DNA of 39,100 nucleotides, taken from a virus. The notes under the pieces were generated by a model. That model did no database searches. It had not been told where the DNA came from and was given only the letters and a program-made list of their open reading frames with translations. The position numbers and the translations under genes are program-made. The DNA is taken from IMG/VR virus record IMGVR_UViG_3300027996_001566, positions 1 through 39,100 of that record; one strand, 5' to 3'. Of this stretch, positions 1-9,200 are shown one piece after another. The first letter of the stretch is position 1, and every line of letters begins with the position of its first letter.

Positions 1-28
1 ATAGTAAAAACTAAATAATAAATAACAT

Positions 29-406
29 ATGCCATTAATAAAGACAATACTCAAATCACAAATCGATGCAAAACTAGCCGCGGATCCAAAATTGAAAGCT
101 GGAATACTCGGAGTATCAACAAAAGCCATGAATGCATTTCAGCTATCTTGCGTGGCTTCATTAGCAAGTGGAGGTAATGTCGTAACTGCAGTCGCGTCAC
201 AAGCAGCTGCTTCTGCGGCTTTTGCAAATGAAATGAAAGCTTTACAACCGTTTATTGCTGCAGCAGTTGCAGCTGCGGTATCAGATGCTGTAGATAGTTA
301 TGTTAAAGGTGCTCAAGTAATAATAACACCACCGCTTACCAGTACTCCTGCTGCAATTGGAGCTCCTGTTCTAATCCCTGTAATTCCTCCAGGAAAGCTA
401 ATCTAA
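29..406 (+). CDS. Small Ala-rich hypothetical, probably virion-associated
   Basis: Function not recognised. The 125-aa product has a helical, strongly alanine-rich middle (about residues 45-90, including runs such as AAAVAAAVSDAV). A Pro/Ile-rich tail of about 30 residues follows and ends PPGKLI. There is no signal peptide or obvious membrane segment. Small proteins of this shape (helical body, then a 'YVKxAxV' strand and a Gly/Pro/Thr tail) occur among tail and baseplate genes of other phages, so a virion role is inferred from shape and position only. The start ATG follows an A-rich leader (actaaataataaataacat) without a Shine-Dalgarno sequence, as elsewhere in this window. The next gene begins about 40 nt downstream, after a TATATAAT-type motif. 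Confidence 0.6.
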   Translation: MPLIKTILKSQIDAKLAADPKLKAGILGVSTKAMNAFQLSCVASLASGGNVVTAVASQAAASAAFANEMKALQPFIAAAVAAAVSDAVDSYVKGAQVIITPPLTSTPAAIGAPVLIPVIPPGKLI

Positions 407-409
407 TGA

Positions 410-423
410 AGATATATAATAAG
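410..423 (+). promoter_or_regulatory. Candidate late-type promoter upstream of S1-like gene
   Basis: The sequence agatatataataag sits just after the stop of the first gene and 28 nt before the next ATG. It belongs to a recurrent TATATAAT/TATAAATA motif found between genes in this window and resembles the T4 late promoter box TATAAATA. AT-rich sequence makes chance matches easy, so confidence is low. Confidence 0.35.
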
Positions 424-447
424 TATTAACACCTAAACTAAAAATAA

Positions 448-1602
448 ATGCCTACAAACACAATTACCCCTGATCAGGATTTTGATTGGGAATCTCTCGA
501 AAGATCATGTCCAAAATATCGAAGGAAAAATAAAATTTTCAATACAAACGATATTGTCTATGACACAGACCCTCAAAAACAACAACAATATTTAGATTTA
601 ATTGAATCAACCGAAGCTTTGGTTAAACCTGTTGCAAATTCTATAGTCGAAGGAATTGTCACGGATGTTAATAGCCGATATGTATCTATGGATATTGGAT
701 GGCGAGAATCTGCTATATTAGATATTAATAAAGAACTACCTGAATATAGAGATAATTTTGTTGTTGGTGCAACGATGGAAGTAATTTTAAAAGTAGTCGA
801 CTTGAAATCTAATAATGGTTGCATTACCGCATCTTATACTGAAGTTGTTAAACATTTAAAACATAGAGAAATACATAGTTCAATTGGTAAACGTATGGCA
901 TATCCGGCTACAGTTAAAGAATTAATTCATGGTGGATATTTCTTAGATATTGATGGAGTTGAGGTATTTATGCCAGGTTCTTTAGGCGGTGTTAACAAGC
1001 TTATAAATTTTGATAAGCTTTTAGGAAAAGAAATTTATGTAGTTCCGATTAATTATGCCAAAGATAAAGATTATATAGTAGTTTCTCATCGAGATTATTT
1101 ACAATCCCTTATACCTGATGCCTTAGAGGATTTAAATCCTGGTGATGGAAAAACTGGATTTATAACTGGTACTACTAAATTTGGAATATTTTGTGAATTT
1201 GATAAGTGTTTAACCGGTCTTATTCATAAATCGGATTTAGATGGCGAAACTCAAGAAGCATTTAATGATCGATCATTAAAACCTGGTGATGAAATAGAAT
1301 TCGTAGTCAAAGAAGTTACACGGGATAGTAGAATAATATTGACACAAAAAGAATATATTCCAGAAATAGATCCATGGGATAATATCGATCATTATGTAAT
1401 ACCATCTCAAGTGCAAGGAACTATACGAAAGAAAACTAAATACGGTATGTTTATTGAATTAGAACCTAAAGTAGTTGGCCTTTTGCATATTTCTGATATA
1501 CCTGATTATATCGATTTAGCCGCAACAAAGGAAGGAGATCTGATCACCGTTGACCTAATAAAAATTGATATAGAAAGCAAAAAGATTTTCTTCAAAATTT
1601 AG
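448..1602 (+). CDS. Phage ribosomal protein S1-like protein, four S1 domains
   Basis: The 384-aa protein is built from four S1/OB-fold RNA-binding domains, at about residues 66-130, 150-214, 234-300 and 320-384. Domains 3 and 4 show the classic pattern: GFITGTTKFGIFCEF then GLIHKSDL, and GTIRKKTKYGMFIEL then GLLHISDI. Domain 2 carries VEVFMPGSL, like the 'GIEAFLPGS' stretch of bacterial S1, followed by a VVSHR strand. The N-terminus has DFDWESLE, resembling the FDW-x-x-(F/L)E start of Bacteroidota RpsA. Host S1 usually has about six domains and near 600 residues, so this is a shortened version ending after domain 4. S1 binds mRNA leaders at the ribosome; here it may steer translation to phage messages or act as an RNA chaperone, which is inference. 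The gene lies just upstream of structural genes and has its own candidate promoter. Confidence 0.85.
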   Translation: MPTNTITPDQDFDWESLERSCPKYRRKNKIFNTNDIVYDTDPQKQQQYLDLIESTEALVKPVANSIVEGIVTDVNSRYVSMDIGWRESAILDINKELPEYRDNFVVGATMEVILKVVDLKSNNGCITASYTEVVKHLKHREIHSSIGKRMAYPATVKELIHGGYFLDIDGVEVFMPGSLGGVNKLINFDKLLGKEIYVVPINYAKDKDYIVVSHRDYLQSLIPDALEDLNPGDGKTGFITGTTKFGIFCEFDKCLTGLIHKSDLDGETQEAFNDRSLKPGDEIEFVVKEVTRDSRIILTQKEYIPEIDPWDNIDHYVIPSQVQGTIRKKTKYGMFIELEPKVVGLLHISDIPDYIDLAATKEGDLITVDLIKIDIESKKIFFKI

Positions 1603-1604
1603 TG

Positions 1605-1627
1605 GGAATATATAATTAAAATATTCC
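1605..1627 (+). promoter_or_regulatory. Promoter-like motif inside a perfect 7-bp inverted repeat
   Basis: GGAATAT and ATATTCC are perfect inverted repeats separated by 9 nt, ending 5 nt before the ATG at 1633. The left arm and loop contain TATATAAT (1609-1616), the same motif seen upstream of other genes. It could be a late promoter or an RNA hairpin near the start codon. The AT-rich stem would be weak in RNA. Confidence 0.3.
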
Positions 1628-1632
1628 GCAAT

Positions 1633-2931
1633 ATGGACTTTAGTAGCTTTCAAGATAAAACAATACAAGCATCTACATATATTAGTTTAGATTTAGATTT
1701 CTATTGCAAGTTTAGTATTGAAAAGGTTGCCGAGAAATTTGGAACCATCCTAAAAGAGACTGTAGAAGTTGTTGATGAAGATAATTTTAAACCGAGTTCT
1801 GGCAGATTTTATATTATTCGAAGCTATGGGTTTGGTAAAGAACGATATCGATTCTATACAGATAAATTAACATACTCTCGAGCGCGTATAATTCTTATAT
1901 CTGCCTTCGGTGTAATAAAAGAATTTGGTTATACAGATTCTAGTTGTATTTGTAATGTTGATATATCATTAGATCCTAACATATCTGGATTGAATATCAA
2001 AAACTTAGGTATTCTTAAATTTATTCTAGAATTTAATGAAGATGTTCCATTTAGATTATTTCCATCTCAGAAGAATTCAATATATGTAAAGTCTATTAAG
2101 TCAATCACACCACAGAATAAATTTTATAGATCGGATAATGTTAATATAAATGACTTTAATTACATATTACCAGTGTTATCATATTTTGGTGTAATTTTCG
2201 ATGACGTAAAAGATGGAACAATTAACTTTCGATATATTGGAGGCGAAAAGTATGAATATAAAATAGTCGAAGCTTTAAATTTAATTGGGTTTTATATTGG
2301 CCAATTGGTTAAAGTTTTACACAATCCAACATACACCGATTCTAATAAGAAAACATTAAATAAAATAATAAAACAATCAGATAAACTATTAGATGCATAT
2401 GAATCTCCTGAAAAATTTAAAGAAACATATCCGGATATCAAACTTACAGTAGATTTAGATACCAATGATCAGATTGTGAAATCCAAATATGTGAAATTTC
2501 GAGATGATATATTTGATTTGCTATCAGGTTCTGATATTACTAAGGGCGAAATTAATTATGATAGTGAACTTTCTAAAATACAAGGCAAAGGTTTTAAAGG
2601 CCATGTGTATGAAATTGATAAATGGGAATTCTTAGAATGTGATTTAGAAATTGAATTAGCATCATATTGTAATTTCTTCGAATGCTCGTTATCAAACTCA
2701 ACTATTACGAGATCTAATATCTATAGATTTAGTAAAGTCAAAAAATCTAAGATACGGGATACATATATTAATAGAACGTGTGAGATAACTGATACTTTTG
2801 TAAATGGCGATCAATCAACCATTGATTGTTCTGTTGTTCGTGGAAAAATCATTGGTGGTAGAATTGGAAATCACGCAAAAATATCTAACGAAACTGAAAA
2901 ACTAGACTATTCAAAAGTCTATATGAAATAA
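1633..2931 (+). CDS. Amidoligase-like candidate with C-terminal beta-helix repeats
   Basis: The 432-aa product has two parts. The first ~250 residues recall the amidoligase (ATP-grasp/GCS-like) fold seen in some T4-like phages: a strand-rich opening (ISLDLDFYCKFSIEKVAEKF), then NVDISLDP followed by a helix, then a FNED and FP pattern near residues 130-145. The histidines expected in the H-x-H position are absent, so the assignment is weak and catalysis doubtful. The last ~115 residues (from about 317) form a pentapeptide-like beta-helix with repeating CDLEIE, CSLSNSTIT, KSKIRDT and CEITDTFV units, usual for assembly or binding surfaces. The gene ends 10 nt before the neck gene, suggesting expression with virion genes. 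It may be a non-enzymatic structural or assembly protein. Confidence 0.4.
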   Translation: MDFSSFQDKTIQASTYISLDLDFYCKFSIEKVAEKFGTILKETVEVVDEDNFKPSSGRFYIIRSYGFGKERYRFYTDKLTYSRARIILISAFGVIKEFGYTDSSCICNVDISLDPNISGLNIKNLGILKFILEFNEDVPFRLFPSQKNSIYVKSIKSITPQNKFYRSDNVNINDFNYILPVLSYFGVIFDDVKDGTINFRYIGGEKYEYKIVEALNLIGFYIGQLVKVLHNPTYTDSNKKTLNKIIKQSDKLLDAYESPEKFKETYPDIKLTVDLDTNDQIVKSKYVKFRDDIFDLLSGSDITKGEINYDSELSKIQGKGFKGHVYEIDKWEFLECDLEIELASYCNFFECSLSNSTITRSNIYRFSKVKKSKIRDTYINRTCEITDTFVNGDQSTIDCSVVRGKIIGGRIGNHAKISNETEKLDYSKVYMK

Positions 2932-2941
2932 ATGAAATAAT

Positions 2942-3763
2942 ATGTCTGAAAATCCTAACAATTCACAGTTTGCAAATGTTTATGGTGGTCTTATACCAAG
3001 TAATCAAATGCCACAGGATGAATTTATTGCAGAAGTACAGCAAGAATTAACTGTCGCTTGTGCATTACCATTTAGCGTTCCAGTTCCTGAATTATTGAGA
3101 TTAATAAAATATTCTGCGAAATGGTTCTATAAGAAATATGAGAACTCTGTTCAAGAAAGATATTATGTTATACCGAAACAAAACTTTAAAAATATCCCTA
3201 CATTTAAACAATTCGGAACTATTAAATTACCTGATTGTGTATTTTCAATAATGGGAGTTAGACAAGTAGATGATGGGTTTTCTTTATACAATCCTCTTAA
3301 AAGTATGCCGGATTTTTCTTTAGAGAAAGTTTTATTTAAAGATATTTACACTATCGATGGTTCTACCGAAGCATTAATGTATTCAACGGTTTATCAATAT
3401 TGGATTGATTTAGCAAGTCATGTATTATTTCATCCAATTAGTTATAACTTTAATACTAATTCTAAAGAACTTGTATTTTTAGGAGAAGTTCCACAGAATG
3501 ATGTAGTTCTAACGGTTTACGAAGAACTTCCTATAGGATACTTATATAAAGACGAAATATTTTTTAGATACGTTTGCGCAAAAGCAAAAACTCAATTATC
3601 TAGAATATTAGGAACTTTTGCATTTAATTTGCCTGGTGGTATCACGATCAATTATGACTTATTAAGAGATGAAGGCCAAACCGCATTAGAGAAAATTGAA
3701 GAAGAAATTAAGTCAGATGAGGGTATGGATTGGTTCTTCACCTCAGGTAACGATAATAAATAA
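2942..3763 (+). CDS. 13: Neck protein, T4 gp13-like
   Basis: The 273-aa protein matches the layout of T4 gp13 (309 aa), a component of the head-tail connector. The best match is the C-terminal helix-turn region, residues about 203-265: KDEIFFRYVCAKAKTQLS, then LPGGITIN (230-237), a DLLRDEG segment and a charged helix ending just before WFFTSG. T4 gp13 has the corresponding DYATALAKELNG, LPGGVTID and ILVG. The N-terminal part (residues 40-78, VPELLRLIKYSAKWFYKKY then YYVIPK) also parallels gp13 (QIYDCIQRALELYGEY then FYV). Both comparisons are from memory, not alignment. In T4 this gene sits with 14 and 15; here it is followed directly by gene 25- and 6-like baseplate genes, so the order is rearranged. 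Confidence 0.65.
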   Translation: MSENPNNSQFANVYGGLIPSNQMPQDEFIAEVQQELTVACALPFSVPVPELLRLIKYSAKWFYKKYENSVQERYYVIPKQNFKNIPTFKQFGTIKLPDCVFSIMGVRQVDDGFSLYNPLKSMPDFSLEKVLFKDIYTIDGSTEALMYSTVYQYWIDLASHVLFHPISYNFNTNSKELVFLGEVPQNDVVLTVYEELPIGYLYKDEIFFRYVCAKAKTQLSRILGTFAFNLPGGITINYDLLRDEGQTALEKIEEEIKSDEGMDWFFTSGNDNK

Positions 3764-3776
3764 GATAAATATAATA
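3763..3776 (+). promoter_or_regulatory. Candidate late-type promoter upstream of gene 25
   Basis: The sequence agataaatataata lies in the 30-nt gap between the neck gene and the gp25-like gene. An almost identical 14-mer (agataaatataata) occurs at 16924-16937, and TATAAATATAATA occurs at 28417-28429. It resembles the T4 late box TATAAATA. The downstream AAAATATTC is shared with the site at 1609. Confidence 0.4.
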
Positions 3777-3793
3777 AAATATTCTAATATTCA

Positions 3794-4156
3794 ATGCGTA
3801 ATGATATTTACAATAGAAGTGAAATCGATCCTAATTTTGTGTCTGATCAACTTGAATTAGATGACACTTTGGAACAATTTAAACAACAAATTGAAAGTTG
3901 TTTATTTACTACTAAAACCTCAGTTTTAGGTAGTATAGACATGGGTGCATCATTAGAAGAATTTATTTGGTCATATAGAACTTCGGCTGCAGAATTAAAT
4001 TATGTAATAAGCGAGCAAATATCCGAATTCTGTACTCTATCGAGAGACTATCCTTATAAAGTTGATACAACATTTTATGCTGGAAGTATCCGAGATATTG
4101 CAGAAATAAATATAGAAATAGATAACCGAGATAAATTCAATATTCTCATATCATAA
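3794..4156 (+). CDS. 25: Baseplate wedge protein, T4 gp25-like
   Basis: The 120-aa protein fits the GpW/gp25 lysozyme-like baseplate family (T4 gp25 is 132 aa), which joins the wedge to the inner tube and sheath initiation complex. Visible family features are the IDPNF opening, a central LGSIDMGASLEEFIW corresponding to the 'G-x-x-L-x-x-x-(L/I)F' stretch, two helices with ISEQISEF, and C-terminal strands ending in IAEINIEID. The usual E-P-R motif is replaced by RDYPYKV. Its place immediately before the gp6-like gene supports the call, because these two proteins share the wedge. Confidence 0.75.
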   Translation: MRNDIYNRSEIDPNFVSDQLELDDTLEQFKQQIESCLFTTKTSVLGSIDMGASLEEFIWSYRTSAAELNYVISEQISEFCTLSRDYPYKVDTTFYAGSIRDIAEINIEIDNRDKFNILIS

Positions 4157-4171
4157 AATATACATCAATGA

Positions 4172-5992
4172 ATGGCAACGAATAATAAAAATAATGAGTT
4201 TCTAGATAAAAGTAAGATAACCTATACTTCTTTAGTTCAGGGTGCACAAGAATATCTGGTTAAAACGTATAATAGAGCTAGAACTATATTTACACCGGCA
4301 TCACCCTTTGGTCAGATACTTCAGGTTGTACAAAATTTAACTCAGTTGGTATTCTTTTATATAGAGGATGCTTTAGTTGAATTAAATATTTACACGGCAT
4401 TTAAAGAAAAATCCATATATGGTTTAGCTAGATTAGCTGGCCATAATCCTACTAGAGCAATAAGTGCAAGAGGAACTTTATCACTTAATATAAAACCTGG
4501 AGCAGCTAATGAAGTAGGAACACCGTTTGTTTTTGTTTATAACAATACTAGGATTATAAATGTGAATACAGGATTAGAATATTTGATGAAAGTAGATAAT
4601 TCGACTGAACGAGTAAAGATAGATTTGACAACAAACGGAATATATAAATTTAGAACTATTCAAGGAGAAGCAGAAGAACAATCTGTGGTATCAACCGGAA
4701 AGAATCTCCAAAGTTATAATTTTGGTTCTAAGACTCAAGTAGAAAATGATACGGTTGAGGTTTTTGTTAATGGTGATCAATTTGGTATCGCGGATTCATT
4801 ATATGATATGACTAAAGGTGAAAGAAGCGCTATAGTCAAAACTGGAATTAACGGCGGTATTGATATCTATTTTGGTAATGATGATTTTGGATATGTTCCT
4901 AAATTAGGTGAACAGGTATTAGTTAGGTATATAAAAACCATGGGTGTTCGTGGTAATTTATTTGCAGCTTCTGATATTCTTAAATGGAAATTTGATGACA
5001 AGGGATTGAGCAATATTGGTGAAGAGGTTGATTTAAACGATGTATTTAACGTTGGTATAGATAAGCCTTTCATATTAGGTTCACCACAAGAAGATATAAA
5101 TTTCACACGATTAATTGCACCTCGTACATCAAGAGCGTTAGTTCTTGCAAATCCAGATAATTATGTTGCATTTTTATCTCGATTTGATTATTCATATGTA
5201 GATGCTTATACAACATACGATGATGAATATATCGATGATGATAATGTGGTCTATTTATTTTTGGTACCAAATGTTCAAAGCAGATTATCTAAAGATTCTG
5301 ATTATTTCACAACAGATGAATCTAATTTTTATTTAAGCTCTGATGAAAAAACTGCATTATATTCATACATTCAGCGAAGTGGTAGACAAGTCGTTTCAAC
5401 TGAATTAAGTGTTGTAGATCCTATAATTACTAGATACGCAGTGAATGTTATTCTTAGGATATTTGATGGTGTTGACCAAGCCACTATAAGTGCTGATATT
5501 ATTGCATTATTGTCTCAATATTTCTTAAAGGTTCAACGTCGAGATAAAATACCGAAATCTGATTTAATTGCATTAATCGAATCAGTAAGCGGTGTTGATA
5601 GTGTTAATTTGCAATTTGTCTCTCAGCTTAATGAAGAAGCTATGAGATATGGATATTACTATAAGACAACATATAAAATAGATTCAATACGGTCTATTAA
5701 AGAAGCTATTAGAACTAAAGTAACGTTAGAAACAAATTCAGCAGGAGATGTTATACAAGATCCGAATTTAGGATTAGATAAATTCGGTGATATTGTAATT
5801 GGCCTTAATGAGCTTCCAATTATTCGTGGAGGTTGGTCTGATCGAGAAGATGTTTTCTATAGTACAGATATTAAAAGCAATAATATATCATCAGTTAATG
5901 TAGTCATAGATGAAATAGTAGATGAGAATTTATCTATTCAGATTATGAATCAAAATAAAAATATATTAATTAACAATGAACGAAAATCCTAA
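4172..5992 (+). CDS. 6: Baseplate wedge protein, T4 gp6-like (Baseplate_J)
   Basis: The 606-aa protein corresponds in size and order to T4 gp6 (660 aa), the wedge dimer that closes the baseplate ring. The N-terminal third is helical (YLVKTYNRARTIFTPASPFG, then a coiled segment up to about residue 90). A beta-rich middle follows. The last third has the Baseplate_J pattern: TSRALVLANPDNYVAFLSRF, a strand with VYLFLVPN, the helix SSDEKTALYSYIQ, and IITRYAVNVILRIFDGVD before the VSGVDSVNL strand. The start at 4172 is preferred over an ATG four bases upstream, which opens a five-codon frame ending in TAA. The 3' end overlaps the next gene by 17 nt. Confidence 0.8.
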   Translation: MATNNKNNEFLDKSKITYTSLVQGAQEYLVKTYNRARTIFTPASPFGQILQVVQNLTQLVFFYIEDALVELNIYTAFKEKSIYGLARLAGHNPTRAISARGTLSLNIKPGAANEVGTPFVFVYNNTRIINVNTGLEYLMKVDNSTERVKIDLTTNGIYKFRTIQGEAEEQSVVSTGKNLQSYNFGSKTQVENDTVEVFVNGDQFGIADSLYDMTKGERSAIVKTGINGGIDIYFGNDDFGYVPKLGEQVLVRYIKTMGVRGNLFAASDILKWKFDDKGLSNIGEEVDLNDVFNVGIDKPFILGSPQEDINFTRLIAPRTSRALVLANPDNYVAFLSRFDYSYVDAYTTYDDEYIDDDNVVYLFLVPNVQSRLSKDSDYFTTDESNFYLSSDEKTALYSYIQRSGRQVVSTELSVVDPIITRYAVNVILRIFDGVDQATISADIIALLSQYFLKVQRRDKIPKSDLIALIESVSGVDSVNLQFVSQLNEEAMRYGYYYKTTYKIDSIRSIKEAIRTKVTLETNSAGDVIQDPNLGLDKFGDIVIGLNELPIIRGGWSDREDVFYSTDIKSNNISSVNVVIDEIVDENLSIQIMNQNKNILINNERKS

Positions 5993-6230
5993 AAACATAT
6001 ACGAGAATTCTTTAAAATTTGGAGAACAACGTAAGAATACCGGATTCAATTATCATGAAGAAGATATTTTGCTAAAGAAAACTATGATGCCTAGAATGTT
6101 TTTAAATAGAAACGTAGCTGGGTTTTTGACGAGGATAAATAATATAATGGTTAACAATATTGATGCAGTTAAAGTTATTAGAAATTTCTTTAATTACACA
6201 GTCCCTAAAAATGATTTGAACACAGACTAA
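5976..6230 (+). CDS. Small hypothetical between gp6- and gp7-like genes
   Basis: This 84-aa, basic, mainly helical protein is not recognised. It overlaps the end of the gp6-like gene and its TAA abuts the ATG of the next gene, so the three are probably translated together. It contains a Met-rich helix (KKTMMPRMFLNRNVAGF) and a second helix (INNIMVNNIDAVKVIRNFF), with no signal peptide or membrane segment. A small wedge-assembly or chaperone role is inferred from position alone. Confidence 0.65.
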   Translation: MNENPKNIYENSLKFGEQRKNTGFNYHEEDILLKKTMMPRMFLNRNVAGFLTRINNIMVNNIDAVKVIRNFFNYTVPKNDLNTD

Positions 6231-9200
6231 ATGAGCTTACGACAAAATTATTCATGGTTAAGGTTTTTTAACAGGGATGGTGAGGATTTAAATTTCAGCT
6301 ATGACGCTGAAAATGATAAATGGAATGGAACCATTTATATACCTAGAGTCTCGGCAGACCTTATTGGATATGAACCGGTTTATATATTAGAAGAGGTATG
6401 GGATGGTGTAAATAATCAATCGTTAGGATTAAGAAAACCTAGAAAAGCTAATCTTACTGCATTATGTCCTGGTGCAACATCAACAAATATTATTGCAAAT
6501 TGGAAGGATGAGACCCCAGGTTCAACTACAGATAATGTCACTCAGCTTTTTATGTGGGATATCACTGGATATCCTGGACCAGAACCAACAATTACAAAGT
6601 ATGATGAATTAGATATAGAACTTGGTGATTTTACTGGAGACTTAGTAGGTCCTAGTGGTGGTGGTGCAACCGGTCAATTAGTATATTCTGGAACTAGCGT
6701 TCAACCATTCCTCAATGAAGCTATTTCTCTGCGAGTTGGATTGCAATCCGATGTTGAAGATTCATATAATAGAACCCTTCAATTAATCGATCCGAATTAT
6801 TTAATTGAAGATCCTTATAATACATTTGTATGTACTGGCTCTACTCACGTTTTTTGCGAAATTCGATATTACGGTGAAACTGAAGGTGAAGATGAGCGAT
6901 TGGAAACAATGGTTGAGAATCTAGGTGCAGTTATACAAAATTCTGATAATAAAATATTTGACGATACTGATATTAATGAGCCATTACCAGATTACATAAA
7001 ATTAAATACCAAACGAAAGGAACTTTTATTAGAATTCGACAATATATTCCCATTCACTGGTGCATATAAAGCTTTAATTAATATTCTTAAATGGTTTGGA
7101 TACGATCAAATAACATTAAAGGAATATTGGTTAAATATAGCTGAATTGAATGGAGAAAATGCAGAAGGTGTTAAAAGACATCGATATAAGCAAACTCCAA
7201 TTGAAGATTTATTTAGTACAAATCCTAAAACTTCCAATACATCCACGGGTATTATTCCATCTAAACTTTATAAGAAAACTTCTAAGTTTGGATTGTTCTA
7301 TGATATCACTCGAGATAGTGGGCTATATGATGATGATGGATTGCCTATTGTTGAAGAAGCATTCTTATTTTCAAATGAGGAAGTTCTAATAAAATTATAT
7401 GCATTAAAACAAAAGCTAAAAAAATATTTCTTACCCTTAAATGCACAAATTGTTGATATCGTCGGTGAAGCAGTTTTTTATTCTTTATATGACATAAATA
7501 TATGGTCAGATCTATTAAGAGTTGATGATGTTGAATTAAATATCAATCCATGTGTGAAAATTACACCAGAAGATGGATGTAGTTTAGTTAAGGATTTGAC
7601 TGCAGAGAGTTTCTTAGGAGTTAAAGTTCCGCCAGACTTAAATATTGCTGGAATTAGTAATTTTGTTTCATATGCAATTGGAGTAACTCAAAGTAATACT
7701 TTAGTTCCTCCAGGACCTGGTGATGGATCTGGATTAGGTGATACTTATACAATAACCGATTCGGTTTCTGGTTTATCGATTGATTATACCACCCCGAGCT
7801 TTGGTCTTACATCTGGTCAAATACGAGATGGAATTATTGATGAATGGAATTCTCAAATAATAGAACCATGGTCACAATTTACACTAACTAAAGAATTAGG
7901 CCAAGATGCAACTACAGGACCAACATTCACATCCGGATATTCATGGTTTTATGCAATTCAAAATGATATAATTGGTCCAACTGGTGGAGTTGGGTTTATT
8001 CCAGGTATTACTGGTGCACCAGGTCCAACTGCTATATTATACAATACTATTGGAACTACTAGCATTTCGTATGATTATGGTTCTTCCGCAATATCCTATT
8101 ATGCAAGTGCATTTATGGGATATTTTGATGGATATGATAGAAATGCAGCGGATCTTAATGATTATCCATGTGCACCTATTGCTGCTCCATTCTTATTAGA
8201 AAATTGTTCGTTTGAATTAGATTGGAATGAAGCTTCTTCTATAAACTGGAATATATTAGATTACAAATCTCCAGGCGGAACCATTGGAATTAATTATTCT
8301 TATTTTGATTATTCATACACTGATGCATCATATCCATTAGGATCAACTAATCCATATACCGGACTTACTGGTATAACTTACTCAGGACCTAGTGGTGGAA
8401 CTACTTTTGCAGGTGCGACTCCAGGAATTGCATTGCATCCTCCAGGCCCAACCTATGTAACCGGTTTTACTGGCTCTACTGGACCAGGAATCAATCCTGT
8501 AACATACGATTGGGTAAATGTTGGATATCGTAATTTCTTTGAAATGGAATGGACTATCACATATGACCAAGATCCAACATGGAAAATAGAAAGTGGTTTA
8601 TTAAGTTTAGAAGATGGAAAGAATTTTCCAATATTGCTTCCATACGTTGGAACGTATTCAATTGATTTGAAATTATATGACCATTTTGGTAGTGTCTCTA
8701 GATATTATGAAACATCTAAATTATGCGTTGATACTAAGCAAATTGATTTCATAGGGCACTACAAATCTAGAGAGTGTAATTACACATGGGACGACAAAAC
8801 GATCCTTAGACAAAGCGAAATGTATCCAGCTCCATCTAAAGATACATATCCAGATTGGAACGTTTATAATAGCATTTGGGATTTACCTTTACAAGAGAAT
8901 GAAGAATTTAGAATGCAAGATCTAACATATAATGATCTCGATCGAATTGAATTTTACCAAACTCAAAACGATCCACAATTCCATGGATTCTGCGATGAGG
9001 TATCAACGTTACCATTGGTTCCGGGAGTTACAGGATCTTCAGGACTAAATGATTTAGATTCATATAAGTGGAATCTTATAGAAAACAATGCTATATGGGA
9101 TGATGTTTGGCATCTTTGGTGGGAAGGTATTGGTCCAAAAATAACACAAATACGAGTAGATTCGCCAACTATAGACGATTCAACTACGTCGTTTGGAGCA

